64,000 nucleotides of DNA from Channallabes apus (GCA_030522415.1 CM060127.1:2853114-2917113); one strand, 5' to 3'. Positions 29,755 to 42,851 are shown, numbered from the stretch's first letter. Notes: generated by a model not told the origin, from the letters alone. Program-made: numbers and translations.

Positions 29755-30300
29755 ATCTTCCTCAGCTGCTTCAGTTCAGTGTCGCCACAGTGGACCATTT
29801 GTCTTCATCTACAGTAACTCTGTCTGTCACATCTTGTCTTGTCACTCCTGCATTTCCTCCCTCACCACATCCATAAACGTCCTCTTGGGCCTTCTTCTTC
29901 TCCTCCTGCCTGGCAGCTTCTTCTCTACAGGTCTCCTCCAGGTTTACTCCTCATCTCTCCTCTGCACAAGTCCAAACCATTTTAATCTGCTGTCTCTAAC
30001 CTTGTCCCCAAACCATCCTACAGTACTTGCACTGTCCTTCTAATATCTCCCAAAGTAAACTGGAGCATCTTCAGCTCTGCCACCTCCAGCTCTGATTGCT
30101 GTCTTTTTTTGTCAGCGGCGACGTCTCCAAACCGTACATCATCGCTAGACTCACTACCGCCCTGTAAACTTTCCCTTTCATTCGTGTCATCTTGCGACCT
30201 TTCTATCACTCCTGTTATTCTTCTCCACCCACTCCACCCTGCCTGCACTCTCATCTTCACTTCTCTAACACACGCCCCATTGGACACTTTTAAACTTTAA
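29755..30300 (-). mobile_element. RTE-type LINE, 3' fragment
   Basis: On the minus strand a partial frame reads VKMRVQAGWSGWRRITGV, followed after a gap by ELEVAELKMLQFTLG. These are characteristic of the C-terminal reverse transcriptase region of RTE-type fish LINEs. Frameshifted and 5'-truncated. Confidence 0.65.
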
Positions 30301-30990
30301 GGTTAATTTAAACTCCTCTACGTTCGCGACCTCTAGTCCCTACAACTGCACCTTTTCCCCACATTCTGTCTTATTTACACACGGACACTGTCTTGATCTA
30401 TTGTCTCATATAATATTATTTCAGTAGCTTTAAAATATTGTATGTTAGATTAGGTTAAATTCATGTAATTGTAGTAGTTTAGGCAATTTAATGTTCGTGT
30501 AAGTACAGTATAGTATATTTTTAGCTATCTTTAGCTAGGTAACATATGGGTATCTATAGATGCTACTGTGTAAAATGGTGAGCGCATGATTTTTTTTCCA
30601 ACCATCTAGGATTTCCCTTGTTTGACATGAACAGTTCTTGTGCGTGAATAATTTTGAGTGGACTCCATTGGAAATAAACGAATGTTGAAAAAGACCAAAC
30701 ACCTAGTAGTTTACCAACTGGGTTTTATATGGTATATGGTATTGTACAGTATAGCACAGGTTTTTTACAGGTTAAATATAAAATTGAGTCTTCTGTTAAG
30801 TCTCTTCACCTTGTATTATATTGAAAACACTACAAATTCATTATTTGATAATTTACCATGTGAATTTAATTCTTTGTTGAAAATATGCACTCACTTCCAA
30901 TCTGGTGGCTGCAACATCATCCAGGCTGTTTGCATGTAACATCATCATTTCTGTTAATAACATTTTTAAGAATATTGGTCACTGAAGACA
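30300..30990. other. A/T-rich intergenic sequence
   Basis: No exon or repeat family recognised. A 93-aa frame at 30658-30939 shows no domain. Confidence 0.35.
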
Positions 30991-30999
30991 TCAAATTTA

Positions 31000-31740
31000 G
31001 CTAGATGGGTTTCCACCATTCTTCCAATATGCAGGTCCTCAGTTGCGTGCTTGTACGGGGTCTTCATTGCAATACTTCATAATACTTCATAATTCCCCAT
31101 GCACCCTCAGCAGGAGGGCCAGTCTAGCATTCGTACTCTGTGATTTGCAGCCATGCATGTGTAATCTGAATGTTGATTGGTGTTGTCCTGCTGGACATTA
31201 CAGCGATGTCTCTGAAAAAGATGGTGTTTGGATGGCAGCATACGTTGCTCCAGAATTAATATTATTTTTTGAATAATAGTGCCCTTGCAGATATACAATT
31301 TACCACTGGCACACTCCCATCCTATGACTGAGGCTGGCTTTTGGACCTGGCACAGCTTGGATGATCCCGGAGAACTAGACTGCTGTTGTCTCAAAAACGA
31401 TTGAAAATGTTGACTCTTCAGACCAGCACACACGTTTCTAGTGTGCTACTGTCCATCACAGATAGCCCAGAGACTTCGTTAAGCCCTAATTTGCATCTGT
31501 ATATGCAGAGATGAAAAAAGTGTTCCTGAGTCCACATCATGCTATTCACTACAGAAGCATGACGGGTTTTCAAGACCATCCGAGTGATCGGAGATCGTTC
31601 AGTCATTGAGTTTCCTAGAATCTCCTGATGATATTGTGTATTAACTTACTGTCCTAAAAGTACTGGATAATTTGCTGGTGCATCTGATGGCAAATCGGTG
31701 AGCCTTGCCCCATCTTTGCTCTAGAAGGACTAGGCTTTAA
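31000..31740 (-). pseudogene. Tc1-like transposase pseudogene
   Basis: Minus-strand fragments QVQKPASVIGWECASGKLYI, ILEQRMLPSKHHLFQRHRC and VQQDNTNQHS match, in order, the transposase at 13399-14421. Multiple frameshifts and substitutions; an old copy of that subfamily. Confidence 0.75.
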
Positions 31741-31879
31741 AAAAAAAAAAAAAAAACCTTCTATAATATAATGTAATTAGTTCTCCTGTTTAACTGCACT
31801 TGTTTCTCATCACCTTGTAATTTCTGTTTGTTATGTTTCTATTAGTCTTCAATTAACCCTGTCCCAAGTATAGTTTTAT

Positions 31880-31942
31880 ATGTTATATAAGTTATAGTAT
31901 AGTATAGTATAGTATAGTATAGTATAGTATAGTATAGTATAG
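31880..31942. repeat. (TATAG)n pentanucleotide microsatellite
   Basis: About 12 tandem copies of TATAG/AGTAT. Confidence 0.9.
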
Positions 31943-31989
31943 GTTTTTAAATCAAGCAAATTTTAATATTACACACAGGAAACCTGAGT

Positions 31990-32930
31990 TAGTATATGAT
32001 ACACGATTTCATTTATTAAGGGGAAAACAAATCCAGAACTGCCTGGATTTAAGTGGATCTGCCTTAAGTGAAAGGAGTAATTGCCCCCTAAACTTAGATT
32101 AGTTAATTCCACCATTGACAGCAACAACTGCAGTGAAATGTTTGTGATAACTGGAAGTGAGTCTTTCACATTGCTGTGGAGGAATTTTGTCCCACTCTTC
32201 TTTGCAGAATTGTTTTAATTCTGCCATATTGGGTGTTTTTGAGCAAGAACAACCTGTTTATGGATGCTATTTAGATATAAGTCTGGACTTTAACTAGGCC
32301 ACTCCAAAACCTTCTTTCTTTTTTTTTTTTTTACATTTTTGAACCATTCATTGATGGACTTGCTGCTGTGTTTCGATTCATTGTCCTGCTGCATAACTCA
32401 AGTGCGCTTGAGCTTGAGGTCAGGGACTGATGGCCGGGAATTCTCCATTAGGATTTTTATGGTTCCATCAATTATGGCGAGTCATCCAGGTCCTGAAGCT
32501 GTAAAGCCCCAGACCATCACACCACCATGTCTGACTGTTGGTATGATGTCCTTATGATGAAATGCTGTGTTAGTTTTACCCCAGATTCACCCTTCCAAAA
32601 AGTTACTTTTGTCACGTTTGTCTCATCATTCCACAGAAAATTTGTCCAAAGGTCTTGGGGATAGTCCAGATGTTTTTAGCGAATGTGAGACTAGCCATTG
32701 TTTTCTTTTTGATCAGCAGTGGCTTTTACCTTGGAACTCTTCCACGGACACCATTTTTGCCCCCGGTCTCTTTCTTTTGTTGAATCATGAATTAAAGTAA
32801 TTTTGGTAGGCTGGCCGCTTCTGGGATGGTTCACCACTGGTCAAAAGATTTCTCCATTTGTGATTCATGATAATGACTCTCACTGTGATTCACTGGAGTC
32901 CTAAAGCAATCGCATTTTAACATGCATTTA
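31990..32930 (-). pseudogene. Decayed Tc1 element, relative of 10309-11923
   Basis: Aligns along its length with the intact element: GTAATTGCCCCCTAAAC, 'tgtggaggaattttgtccca', 'ccatgtctgactgttggta' and 'ggctggccgcttctgggat'. The transposase frame is destroyed by indels. Confidence 0.75.
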
Positions 32931-32999
32931 AAGGGGATACCAATATCGTCATGACTTGATTTTAGAATAGGGGGATTTTTATATCTATTAAGACCTTCA

Positions 33000-33600
33000 A
33001 AAAGCTCCGGATGCTGGAAAAAAAAACATTTCTCAATGTGATATCATTCAATGTGATGTCACATACTGTAAATAGTTATTAACCACAACACAGGATAAGT
33101 TTAGGGCATCGTCACTGCTGACCCGTTTGAGAAATCGAAAATGAGTGTGATGTCATGAAAGTGAATGAATGTGTTGTTCAGCTCAATGTCTACCAGGCTT
33201 TGAAGATGTTGAACATGCAAATGAAATATGCAGCAAAATCTCATCGGTGCCACGCCCAAGGCCCTGATTCTCAGGCATCCTAATGACAGCAGATTCCAAA
33301 CTGTCTGTCAACTTTTTGAGCATGTTAAGACCTCGAAAACACCCCAAATGTTGGGAAAAATACTTTAAGAACAAGAGGCCCCTCACATATTATGATGACT
33401 TTTTCAAGCTCTATTCTTTATGATAAAAAGTCGTTTTTAATTTCACATCTCTTCCCATGGGCAGATTGCGGTGAAACAAATCCTATATGTTACCTCAAGC
33501 TTGTCCAAATACATCTCATTAAAATCCGTCCAGTCGCTTTTACGTAATGTATGCGCAAACAAACAAACCAACAGAGAGACAAAACTTCCAAAAACCATCT
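33000..33600. repeat. Possible dispersed repeat
   Basis: Ends with 'aaatccgtccagtcgctttt' and a run of AAAC/CAAC/AGAG tetramers, a phrase typical of several teleost repeat tails. Class uncertain. Confidence 0.3.
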
Positions 33601-34265
33601 ATAAATCATTCTATTAACTCATCTTACATTACATGTAAATATCTTTAATTCATTTTGAACATTATTAACATGTTCATGTCGACACAAAACATTAAATGGT
33701 ATTTGTTAATAAAACCATCAAGTGTTAACCATGGTAACTAAAGGCAACAAATGTGTTGGTTGAATTTATGTATTAGTCTTCCATTTATCAATAGTATATT
33801 AAGTTATATTACACAATCATTTGTAAAACATTTTTACTATTTTAGTTACAGCTGTTGTCAGAAACATGCATACATTCACCAGGCACATAAATGTCATGTT
33901 TTACCCTGGTCTTTTTCTAGCAGCCAGAATGATTGTACAACATTAAAAGACATTTCGGGACTTTCAGCACCACTGAATAAATCATCTACGTGGGGATGTT
34001 GCAATTTTGTCCCTGTGTTAATTTTAGAAAACTCCAAAAACTTGTGCTTCAACTTCTCGGGGTTTTCTTCTATTAAAAATGTGTGTTGTACAATCATTCT
34101 GCCCCGGGAAAAAAAACTGTTCAAAATAATTATTGAAAGCCCAATACGGCAATGGGATTCATGCTCATAATGAGTGTATTTAAGCTTCTGATTTCAGCTA
34201 TATTTGGGTAGTTCTTTTTAGCATGACTCTGTAATCCATTTAACTGTATAATATCAGTTCATATT
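33600..34265. other. Intergenic sequence, nothing recognised
   Basis: A 139-aa plus-strand frame (33751-34170) and a 76-aa minus frame overlap here, but neither shows a domain, splice context or codon bias. Confidence 0.35.
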
Positions 34266-34269
34266 TAGC

Positions 34270-35885
34270 TTTTTTTTTTCTTCCTTAATCCTTAAGGCCT
34301 CATGCCAATGATCGGTGCATAGGGCAACGAGTGTTCTCCATTGTGTTAGATCAACAGCCACAGCTTCAGCTTTGGGCGTTACGATGGAGGTGAGGAGACA
34401 GAGTTTGACTTGCATAGAAAGCGACGGGAAGTTCCAGATGGGAGGACGATGTTGAAACGCGGCGGACGCTTTGTCGATACGACACGTGACATCCCGCGCC
34501 GTATCCCCATCCGAGCTGATTACACTACCGAGTTAGGTGAATTCCATCACTTCTTGCACGCGCTGGCCATTGACTGTGACTGGGACCCGCGCATGTGCGT
34601 AACCAACTCGCAAAACTTTGGTCTTCTGGTCGCTTATTCTAAGCCCGGCGTTGGCCGACTGCTGTTCCAGGGCCGCGGTGAGGTTGTTGAGGGAGTTTTG
34701 GGTCGGACCGAGTAGGACGATGTCGTCAGCGAAATCGAGATCGGCCAGAAGCTGTCCATTGGCCCAGGTAACACCCAGCATCGCTTGGTCTATTGAATGA
34801 CGGCCCACAAAATCGATAACCAGAAGAAAGAGCATCGGCGATAGAACACATCCCTGCCGTACCCATGTTTCTATGTTGAAGAAGTCCGTCGTCCCCTCTT
34901 CTGTCCGCACGCAGCACTGGGAGCCGTAAAATATTGATGTAGCAGGCCGGTATTCCACACGTTTGGGCAATCTTCCACAAGATTTGCTCAATGCAGGAAC
35001 GTCTACTTTGGAAGCCTGCCTACTGCTCGTCTCAGGCGATTTAAAAGGACGATGGAGAGTACCTTGCCGGGCACTGACAGCAGCGTGATGCCCCGCCAGT
35101 TGTCGCATTTGGAAAGATCACCTTTCTTCAGTAGGGTGACGATAACGCCTCGTTTCCAGTCTTCGGGTACTGCGGCCGCCGACCAGCACGTGTTGAGAAG
35201 GTTCATCAGACCATTGACAACGGTTTGTTCGCCGATCTTGAGGAGTTTGGGTGGAATCCCATCCATGCCGGCCACTTTGCCACTCTTGAGGGTACGGATT
35301 GCCAGTTCCGCTTCTGCTGTAGTAATGGAATCGACTTGCTGAAAGTGCTCAACCAACGTCGGTCCTGCGCTTCTTGCGTAAGAAGTGGCTTGCTGTCTCG
35401 GTCTTTGATCGGCACCCCACGTCTAGAAGGTCATAAGGCGTATACCGTTTTCATTAGTTGCTGCTGCCGAGCCGTGTTGGCCGATTACGTGCTCAAATGT
35501 TCGTCTCTTGCCGTCAATAGTCGTCTTTCCACTGTCTGTCCATCGGATTTCACTGACACTGAGGATATCCAGGCGGCATCGGTTGAATTTGTTCGCCAGT
35601 TGGGCCAACTTTCCAGTTTGAAAAAGAGTTTGAACTTTCCATGTCGCTAGTCGAGTTTTGGTTTTGGCGGTGAGCAGATGGCTTTGCATCAGGCTATGGC
35701 CGGTCGCTTTACTTTGATCCATCGCCGTCATCAAGGATTGTCTTTTGCTACCGCTGCGATTTTGAACTTGAATCAAATTTTTCGTTGTTTCCGTAGCGGT
35801 TAGGTTTTTACGGGGCGGATTGCTGGCCCAACGCCCAACCCTCCTCCTTTCTCACTCGGCACTTGGGAACCGGCAACGGCAGAGT
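34270..35885 (-). mobile_element. Internally deleted non-LTR retrotransposon (RTE-like), both ends kept
   Basis: From the 5' end (35885) to the 3' end it shows: a GC-rich leader; the N-terminal part of an AP endonuclease (WKVQTLFQTGKLAQLANKF, LDILSVSEIRWTDSG, 35423-35776); reverse transcriptase N-terminal blocks (GKVAGMDGIPPKLLK, NWRGITLLSVPGK, 35003-35356); RT core (WVRQGCVLSPMLFLLVID, LDFADDIVLLG, 34533-35108); and a C-terminal tail (WRTLVALCTDHWHEAL near 34310-34350). The frames change at least four times, and blocks normally found between these pieces are absent, including the rest of the endonuclease and the first RT aspartate motif. Non-functional. Confidence 0.85.
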
Positions 35886-36583
35886 TTTTTTTCTTTTTTT
35901 TTCTAATTGTTAGTAAATTTAAATCTCCTAATGATGACAGATCAATTAATTATATATGTAATATTATATATACTGTATAAAATTGTTGCATTAATTCAAG
36001 TCAATAAGTGGCTTTTTCATTTTGGAATAAACATTATTTGTTCCACTTTACCCAAAACAATCAATTAATTTACATTCATTGTAATAATCATTAATAAACT
36101 CAATGTCAATAATTGGTGTGTCACCTTTATGTCTTTAGAAATACATTTTCTGAAAATGTCTTTTACGCGGTTATAAAAAGTGTTGTGCCTAAGGCTTCAG
36201 CACACTACTGCATTTCAGTCGGTTTTAATTACATAAGTTACATAATTTATCATTTACATAAGATTGATGCTTTAATTTATTTCGCGAAAGTGTTTTTATT
36301 ATTAGAATAAGTTGCAAGTTATATCTGTGCTCTAGCTGCTAGCTTCTCTTTATATCAAACGTTAGCGCCTAATGCTAACAAACTGTCTAAATCTCATATT
36401 ATGTTTTGAAAACATTGTGGAAGTAGTCTACAGTGGCAGAGCGCAGGCTAATGGATGCCATCCATCATTTTAAGAAGGACGCCGAGCAGCTGGTGTACCT
36501 CAAAATGATTTATTGTTAGTATACAATTAGTCAAGATTTCTTTCTTTCTATTTTTTTTAAGTAGGTGAATTCGACAATTATTT

Positions 36584-36772
36584 AGGTCACAGGTTCCCAG
36601 GCCTGGTCCTGGAGTACCCTTGTCCTGCACAATGTTGCCTTTTCCCTGCTCTAACAGCTAATCAGCTCATTAACAGCCTTTCCTGAAGTGAAGTGGGGGC
36701 ATTAAAGCAGGGAAAACACTACGCTGTTCTGCACAGGGGCTTCCCAGGACCAGGCTTGGGAGACTGTGACTA
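36584..36772. repeat. MITE-like inverted-repeat element
   Basis: The ends TCACAGGTTCCCAGGCCTGG and, inverted, TCACAGTCTCCCAAGCCTGG are similar for about 40 bp, with CTGTTAGAGCAGGGAAAA-type symmetric inner parts. About 190 bp, no ORF. Confidence 0.6.
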
Positions 36773-36774
36773 AG

Positions 36775-37975
36775 CTTATAGTATACAGCCACCAGGGGGA
36801 GATGTACACCAAAAGTGTCTCACACAGAGGAGCATGAAAAGGCGGTGTCCCGGCATGATTCTACCACTCCACGTACTGTATTGTCCTGTTTATTGTCCAG
36901 ATTTCACATGTAAAGGTCTTAAGGATGGCAGTTTAACAATGCGATTAATTATCATGTCTCCATTACAGAACTAAATCCACTAATATAAAAAAGAGGAGGA
37001 ATGCAAGGCTCAAATCAAGTGGGTAAAAATATCTGGTAACATTTGTGTGCAATGTGCCTTTTTAAGCACATAAATAAGCATTGCATAGATATTACAAACC
37101 ATTAGATGCTCCAAAATGTATACAGGGGTCCTGTACGACGTGTAAGACGTGGATTAAAGGTTATAGATTCAAGATAAGACAGGTGTGACACCCCCTCCCC
37201 CACCACCACCACCACCACCAACACTCCCTCTCATCACGAGCCGACAGATTGAGAATCACTGTGTTACTGTAGATTATATTTTATTCATAACGCTGAAGTT
37301 ATTAGCTTGTTTTTCTTTTTATATTAACAACACATTCATGGCAAATTTGGAAATGTTAAAAATTGCAAATGCTTGTATACATGTAAACGTGTACATACTG
37401 TACGATTACCATTTAAGGGTTTGAGGTCATTCACGATGGCAGGTAAACACATTTCTATGAATTCATGTATTACAGTATCTTGATCAAACAAGCAAAAGCT
37501 ACACACTGGGAATATTTACCTGGATCAGGAAAGTCTTAAAGTGTATTAAATCACCACAAACATCATCCTGGATATTTTTTATATAACGGTTTCATCAAGA
37601 TACAATCTTTTCATCAATACTTTAATAATACGTTATTAAATATGTATGCGATGATTATGAACGTGTTATAAAGGCCACGTTGAATACAGTGTTATCTTGC
37701 TTCAGTCACAATATTGTTTTTTTTCCTTCTTTTTTTCTTCTTAAATCTCATGCCCCCTAACCCACGGTGTTCAGGTTGCACTCGTTTGTAAGATGACAGT
37801 GAAACCCTCCTCCTCTTCTGCCTCTCCTTGCTGTAATTGGGTCCCTTCCCCCCACCACTTGGTGGTGTATGAGCGAGGAGCACTGACAAACCTCTCCATG
37901 TCGCCCATTTATTCAGCACCACGGAGAGCTGCTAGTGCTGCTGCAGGTAGTCCACACCTACACTGGCCTAGAGGA
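36775..37975. other. Intergenic sequence
   Basis: Mostly A/T-rich with a CCA/CAC tract at 37189-37222. No supported gene. Confidence 0.35.
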
Positions 37976-38088
37976 ATGTGTATGTGTGTGTGCGTGCGTG
38001 TGTGTGTGTGTGCATAGCATTGTGATAGCCTCGCCTGGGTGCTATTAGTATGTCTGAGAGTGTCTGCTCTGCTGGAACGAGGGAGACG

Positions 38089-38096
<8 letters not shown>

Positions 38097-38136
<40 letters not shown>
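38097..38136. repeat. (GA)n microsatellite
   Basis: About 18 uninterrupted GA units. Confidence 0.9.
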
Positions 38137-38140
<4 letters not shown>

Positions 38141-38319
38141 TTCCATTTTTTGGAGAGGATTTTTAAAAAATGTATTTTGTCTCCCCCCCCCCCACCCCTG
38201 AAGTCTTGTCCAGAGCACACTCTAATGAAGATAAATGAATCTTTCTCCTCTCCACCTTTTCTACCTCACCACCCTCAAATGCCATGCAACACAACTAATG
38301 TAAAAGACCTCAGCATTTC

Positions 38320-38382
<63 letters not shown>
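38320..38382. repeat. (CA)n microsatellite
   Basis: About 31 CA units. A (AAT)n tract follows at 38692-38718. Confidence 0.9.
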
Positions 38383-38387
<5 letters not shown>

Positions 38388-38687
38388 GAAAAACAGAAGA
38401 GACTAAATCCCATTTCGTCTCTGTCTCACTCTTCATTCTGGTGCCGTGGCATCGAGCTTTTTTATTTATTTATTTATTTGCCATCAGCTTATTGAGATTC
38501 ATGTGATGTTCATATCTTCAGTAGTAGAATGTATCAGGGGCTGTGATGTGACGGATGGCCAATGAACTCGACCAGGAAGGGACTGCATCAGAGATTAATG
38601 GATTCGGCTATTACGGTGGAGAAATAACCGCATTGCAGCTCTATAAAAACCAGGTACACACAGCCATGGTGTTTAAACAAACCACAT

Positions 38688-38719
<32 letters not shown>

Positions 38720-41700
38720 CACAGATATGGTTATACATCCAATGTGAGGTATGTAGCCTCTGTGAAAGCTGCCGTCACACATCAGGCACACGTTACTCCT
38801 GCATAAAAGGCTTGTGTACCTGGCTGAGTGTATTCAAACAGCATAAATAATGTCCTTTCTTGCTTCCTTCCTTTCGTTCTTTCTTTCTTACTTTCTTTCT
38901 TTCTCTCTTTCTCTCTCCAAAGCCTTCCTCCTGTCCTCTCTCATTCTCTTGTCTGTAGCATTTCGATTCCTCGGCCAGCACTATTGTTCCGCTGCCCCTC
39001 CCCCGCCCCATACAGGCAGGCGAGTACCCCCCCCCCCCTCCATCCCTACTGCATCACGAAAGAACAAAAGAGAGAGTGTCAGACACCACCCTCCAGATCC
39101 CTTTCACACCCCAGCCCCCACCACCCTTCCAGATGGGGCTGCCTTATTCTTTTTTTTTTTTTTTCCAGGGTCCCTTTGAACCCCAAGAGTCCTCCAAAAT
39201 GGATGTGCCCCCCCTCGCTTCAGCACTCCTCAGCTGCCCGTCATCCACCTGCTCACTCGCCACGCGCCCCATGTTCAGAACACGCCTCCCCTCCCTGATC
39301 CTTTTCCACCCCCTCCTACGCCTCCAGTCGTCTGACCCTGCTCGAATCTTTAACTGCTTGCTTGCTGAAGCCAGGCTCCAGGATATGACTTTTTTGGTAC
39401 CAAAACCAAAATGTTATTTAAAAAAAACAAGTTGAAGAAAAAGAAGAAGAAAATGAAAAGCAGAACGTAAAAGCATCATAAGAAATGCAAAACTTGTTTG
39501 CAAAGACAAAAAAAAAAATGAATAATGCAGTGTAAGAGATGCTCAGTGTAGGAGAACAAACAATGGAAGAATTGGATTGAATGAAACTCCGGGTCATGAC
39601 GAGGTAAACAAACACACAATGAAAGAGATGGCGAATGGGATAAAGATCGTTAAAAGGACATTCTCCCTTTCTAGTTGTGTTCTCAGAGATGACTGATGAC
39701 AGATGTGAGGATGTACACTAAAATACGCACTCTACACCGACGTGTGTGATTCACGATAAATCATGTTTGGTTGTTTATTGCTCATTTTGAAGCGTTGACG
39801 AACCTGCAGTCATGTCTGCGCAAACATGAGCAGGAAGCAGATGCTCATTTGATGGTGCTGCTCCGAGAGCATCATCACGTCTCCTCTACAGGACCGTGCT
39901 GGATCTGGACGCCCCCACAGCCCTCTCTCCATTTCACAATGACCCCCATGCCTCCAGGGAGCAGGACGAGAGCACCAGGACTAGCGAGGCATCTGTCGCC
40001 GGACAGCTGCTGGTCACTTAATGGAATTTGCTCTGTCCTGACTGGGCTGAGGAGGAGGGGCGCGGGGATAATGACCACCGAACGTGTTAAAATCTGATTA
40101 ATCAATCCATAAGCTACAGTATACGGTCACTTTATCCTCTTCTGCTACACTCTGCTTCAGCGTATCTGCAACAATCACAGATTATCCGTATCATGGTGGA
40201 GTCACACACTGCGCCCGGCGCTTTTCCATCAAATAAACCGTATTGTTCATTATTTGGTGGCCAATAAAAACGAATGATAAGATTTACACTATATTAAGTC
40301 TGTTTTTCGATCCATCAGCCGTGAAGTTATCTGGAATTCAGGTCAATAGGACAAGTAAATTATTTACAGATTTTGTACCGCTTCTAGTGCTGAAGATTGT
40401 CATGTGATTTATGAACAAGAACTTTAACGAACAATAGAAGAAGGAAAAATACAGCATATTTAAGAGAAAATAACATGTTATGCCTTAAACGATATGGGCT
40501 ATATAAATGTTTAATGTGTAATATACAACTTTATTATTGGCTTAGATAAATACATTAAAATAGATTTTTTTATCCTCAATTTTTATGTAATGTACTTAAT
40601 GTCAATCTGATTAAAAAGAGCATCTTTTTGTCTCACGCTTCTTTTTTCCACTAAATGTACACATTCTCCTTCTCATATCATTGTATTTAAAATAAGAGCC
40701 AAATTTCCATGACACATGAGTTGAGCAACAGGAAATAAATGTAATTAAATGTTACAAAATATTAAATGTTAAAATAATAAATGCTAAACTCAATAAAACA
40801 AATCACATGCATTTACAAACTTAATTTATTGTAGTAACACAGACATAATCCCAATATTCAAAATCTACTCAAAGTTAGATTTTTTTTTTTTTTTAGTATA
40901 ACCATAAATGTAGAAGTTCTCTGGAGGTTCTCGTGTTCGGACTTGATCAGATCAGGACATGTAGTGAGACTCAAAGTAGCAGTTGTGTAATGAAATCAGG
41001 CCTCGATCATGTGATGTTAATGTGATTTCTCTCCCTGTCTCTCTCCCTCTCTCCCTCTCTCTCTCTCTCTCTCTGGACGTCTCTCTCTCCCTCTCTCTCT
41101 CTCTCTCTACTCACACATATTTCACTTTAATGTAAACGTGCGTCCAGAGCCAGTGCGGAATCTGTGTTCTATAGAAGCAGTGGTGTCGAACACAAATCCT
41201 GCCTCGCCCCGTATCAGTATTCTCAGAAACCTTTGAAGAATCTTCACTGTAAATCTCATTTCATTTTTAAGGTATTATTATTTATTAACCAGTGACCTTG
41301 GCTCTGAAAGAATAATAAGATGCTCCTTGGAAAAAAGAAGAGAGGCTAAGAGAAGCTATTTAACTTCTCTACATATATCATATATATATATGATAAATCA
41401 AACCGTTATTATATATATATATATAATAAAGGTTTTCTTCTTATACAGACGATGCAAAAACACACCTCTTTTAAAATCATAGTTTTTCTTTGTGATGTAA
41501 TCAAGTCAGATCATTTTACACATTTAATCTGATTTAACGACCAATGAAGATCAAGTGAAAAAAACGGATAGAACATTATAGGAGAAAAGAAACCCGGACT
41601 GTTTAAGCACTTTCTGCTCGTGATAAAGAACTGGGTCAGAATTGACCAACTCTCAGATTTTGCATTTAAGAATTGCATTCCAGTCTTCCTTAAAAATAAA

Positions 41701-41940
41701 TAAATAAATAAAAACTCACTTCAAGTTGATCCACAGGTTTTTGACACTGTGCGACTCTCAGCTTTATTCTATTCTATTCTATTCTATGTATAAACTTAAC
41801 CATCGTCAGATTTGATTTTATATGATGGTGGATTTGAATCAGATAAGAAGACAGAAAGGTCGAGTTAAACTGCAGTTGTGTTGTTGTAGGTAAATAAATA
41901 AACCCTAAAGTCTAGGATCTGTCCACTGAGTTCTGTATCT
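38720..41940. other. Gene-poor intergenic block
   Basis: Contains CT-rich tracts (38850-38940, 41035-41108), poly-T runs and A/T-rich sequence. The proline/serine-rich frames at 38828-39435 follow C/T-rich composition and carry no recognisable domain. Confidence 0.4.
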
Positions 41941-41962
41941 CGCTTTGATTTTCTTCAAAATG

Positions 41963-42014
<52 letters not shown>
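41963..42014. repeat. (AT)n microsatellite
   Basis: About 25 uninterrupted AT units; prone to cruciform formation. Confidence 0.9.
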
Positions 42015-42016
<2 letters not shown>

Positions 42017-42589
42017 ATTTTATTTTTTTTTATTTTTTTTACACAATTCTGTGCTTTAAGAGTGCCTGCTCTGATTTCCTTTCTTCCTCTTTTTTTTTTT
42101 TCCAAGAGGAAGCCATCAACCCCCTGCTCACCATCCCTGGAGCTTCAAGCACCTGAATCAATGAGCAGAAAGAGAAGAGGGTCCTGGTCCTCCCTCTGCA
42201 TCTGTCAAGGAAGAGAGGAGAGGGAGGGCGCGACCAGTTCAGAGGCTGGCAGAATACACAGAACAATATCACTCCATCTGTCGCAAAAACGCTAAACTGT
42301 GCATTAATTCCGTTCGCCGGGTATCAGCCCTGCCTACAGCCCGTTTGGAGTTCCTGCGTCTTGGAGTGTGCGGAGACTCGAATGTGTATCGTGAGCTTTT
42401 TGAGGCGAGACAGAAAAGAGAGACAGCACGACTTGTTGTCTTTAATTGTTTTTCACGAGAAAAACAAGCGATGTGAATAAAACCATCTTCGTTTCCATCA
42501 GCTCCAGAATCAAGCTTCAGCAGAGCTTCACTCATGTTCTCCACCCTTATGATTTGTTCCATAAGAGGGGTACTTACTGAGCTGTTCTC

Positions 42590-42720
42590 CCCCCGGGCCT
42601 TGAGTCAGCTCTTGAGGAGATGCAGGTAGAGCTGCAATCTCAGTCATTCATATTTAATTCAGCCAGAGTTTCCGGCCAGACTAATGCGCTATTGATTGCA
42701 AGTCTCCTATTACTGCGGTG
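42590..42720. promoter_or_regulatory. Candidate conserved non-coding element
   Basis: High-complexity stretch among repeats, with homeodomain-type TAAT cores ('tttaattcag', 'gactaatgcg', 'gctattgattg'). Conservation is not tested; this is a guess from texture. Confidence 0.2.
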
Positions 42721-42807
42721 GGGGAGGAAAGCGAGCGAGGGAAAGAAAAGGGGCGAGAAGCAAGGATGAGTGAGTATGGACTGAAAAAGCAGGCGGAGAT
42801 GGATGTA

Positions 42808-42851
42808 TGCAGGGAGGGAGGGAGGGAGGGAGGGAGGGAGGGAGGGAGGAG
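42808..42851. repeat. (GGGA)n microsatellite
   Basis: Ten or so tandem AGGG units. Confidence 0.9.

Noticed and set aside
31107..31433. 108-aa minus frame as a host gene
   Set aside because: It is a degraded Tc1-like transposase matching 13399-14421.
34410..34715. Plus-strand 101-aa frame
   Set aside because: Antisense shadow of the RTE-like LINE.
38828..39435. Proline/serine-rich frames of 109-156 aa
   Set aside because: They follow C/T-rich low-complexity DNA in three overlapping frames and have no domain or splice context.
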